Shown here in pieces: positions 63,960 to 64,000 of a stretch of DNA of 64,000 nucleotides. Position 1 is the stretch's first letter. Every line of letters begins with the position of its first letter. The translations under genes were made by a program, and so were the position numbers. Source of the stretch: Thiomicrorhabdus sp. (GTDB lineage: Bacteria; Pseudomonadota; Gammaproteobacteria; Thiomicrospirales; Thiomicrospiraceae); the NCBI RefSeq assembly GCF_963662555.1, contig NZ_OY759719.1:310001-374000 (forward strand), given 5' to 3'. The notes under the pieces are model-generated. The model saw only the letters and a list, made by a program, of their open reading frames with translations. It was not told the origin of the DNA and ran no database searches.

Positions 63960-64000
63960 CTATCTCCGCAATGGAACGATGTTGGTTCCATACTTTTCAA
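63960..64000 (-). CDS. End of an upstream ORF, possibly the partner sigma factor
   Basis: The last 12 codons (EKYGTNIVPLRR) and a TAG at 63960-63962 precede the anti-sigma ATG by 2 bp. A gene ending this close to an anti-sigma start is usually an ECF sigma factor, but too little is visible to identify it. Confidence 0.35.
   Translation of the reverse strand, partial: EKYGTNIVPLRR

Overview
The window is about 40% GC and carries a gammaproteobacterial gene set: the cmoA/cmoB/cmoM tRNA wobble genes, mltC, the aas-lplT pair, hrpB and a EutR-type regulator. The dense cyclic-nucleotide signalling, a glycolate-salvage cluster suited to a RuBisCO autotroph and a DsrE-type domain suggest a marine sulfur-oxidising chemolithoautotroph of the Thiomicrorhabdus/Hydrogenovibrio/Thiomicrospira type. 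The genus is an inference. No tRNA, rRNA, prophage, intact insertion sequence or CRISPR array was seen.

Layout. 1-8.3 kb is signalling: the end of a surface-protein gene, a CHASE2 adenylate cyclase, a metallo-beta-lactamase-fold/GAF/HD-GYP phosphodiesterase, then a solute-binding lipoprotein directly followed by a GGDEF-EAL protein. 8.3-16.7 kb has an FMN reductase, an RND efflux pair, a P3A-type ATPase and a small monooxygenase. 16.8-22.4 kb has cmoM, a membrane-anchored nuclease, a CDF-like transporter, mltC, cmoA and cmoB. 22.6-27.6 kb is an ethanolamine cluster (eat, eutC, eutB, divergent eutR). 27.9-41.3 kb is a second signalling block: a binding lipoprotein and two near-twin 1.32-kaa proteins (PhnD-like/GAF/PAS/GGDEF/EAL/CZB), with hrpB and a PAS-GGDEF protein between them. 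41.4-48.3 kb is glycolate salvage plus C1 metabolism (class V aminotransferase, glcDEF, fhs). 48.5-51.6 kb is an Aer-like chemoreceptor with fused receiver and CZB domains. 51.7-59.3 kb is a MoxR/DUF58/Bat operon. 59.5-64 kb has aas, lplT and a membrane anti-sigma-like protein fused to a DsrE-like domain, probably behind a sigma-factor gene whose end lies at the window edge.

Working together. Cyclic-nucleotide enzymes are repeatedly paired with periplasmic binding modules and no transport machinery, so the binding proteins look like sensors. Three proteins end in CZB zinc-binding domains, suggesting zinc is read by both c-di-GMP turnover and chemotaxis. Glycolate oxidase, the glyoxylate aminotransferase and formate-THF ligase form a plausible 2-phosphoglycolate salvage route. 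A perfect FNR-type box sits in the divergent aminotransferase/glcD promoter.

The strongest unexplained signal is a palindrome, TTACCAGGCCTGGTAA. Its 14-bp core occurs eight times exactly, with many near copies, inside genes and between them, and it overlaps the end of longer hairpin repeats. Other non-genic signals are a hairpin (MITE-like) family with GAGACCTTTGCACGA ends, three parS-like sites, and three FNR-type boxes.
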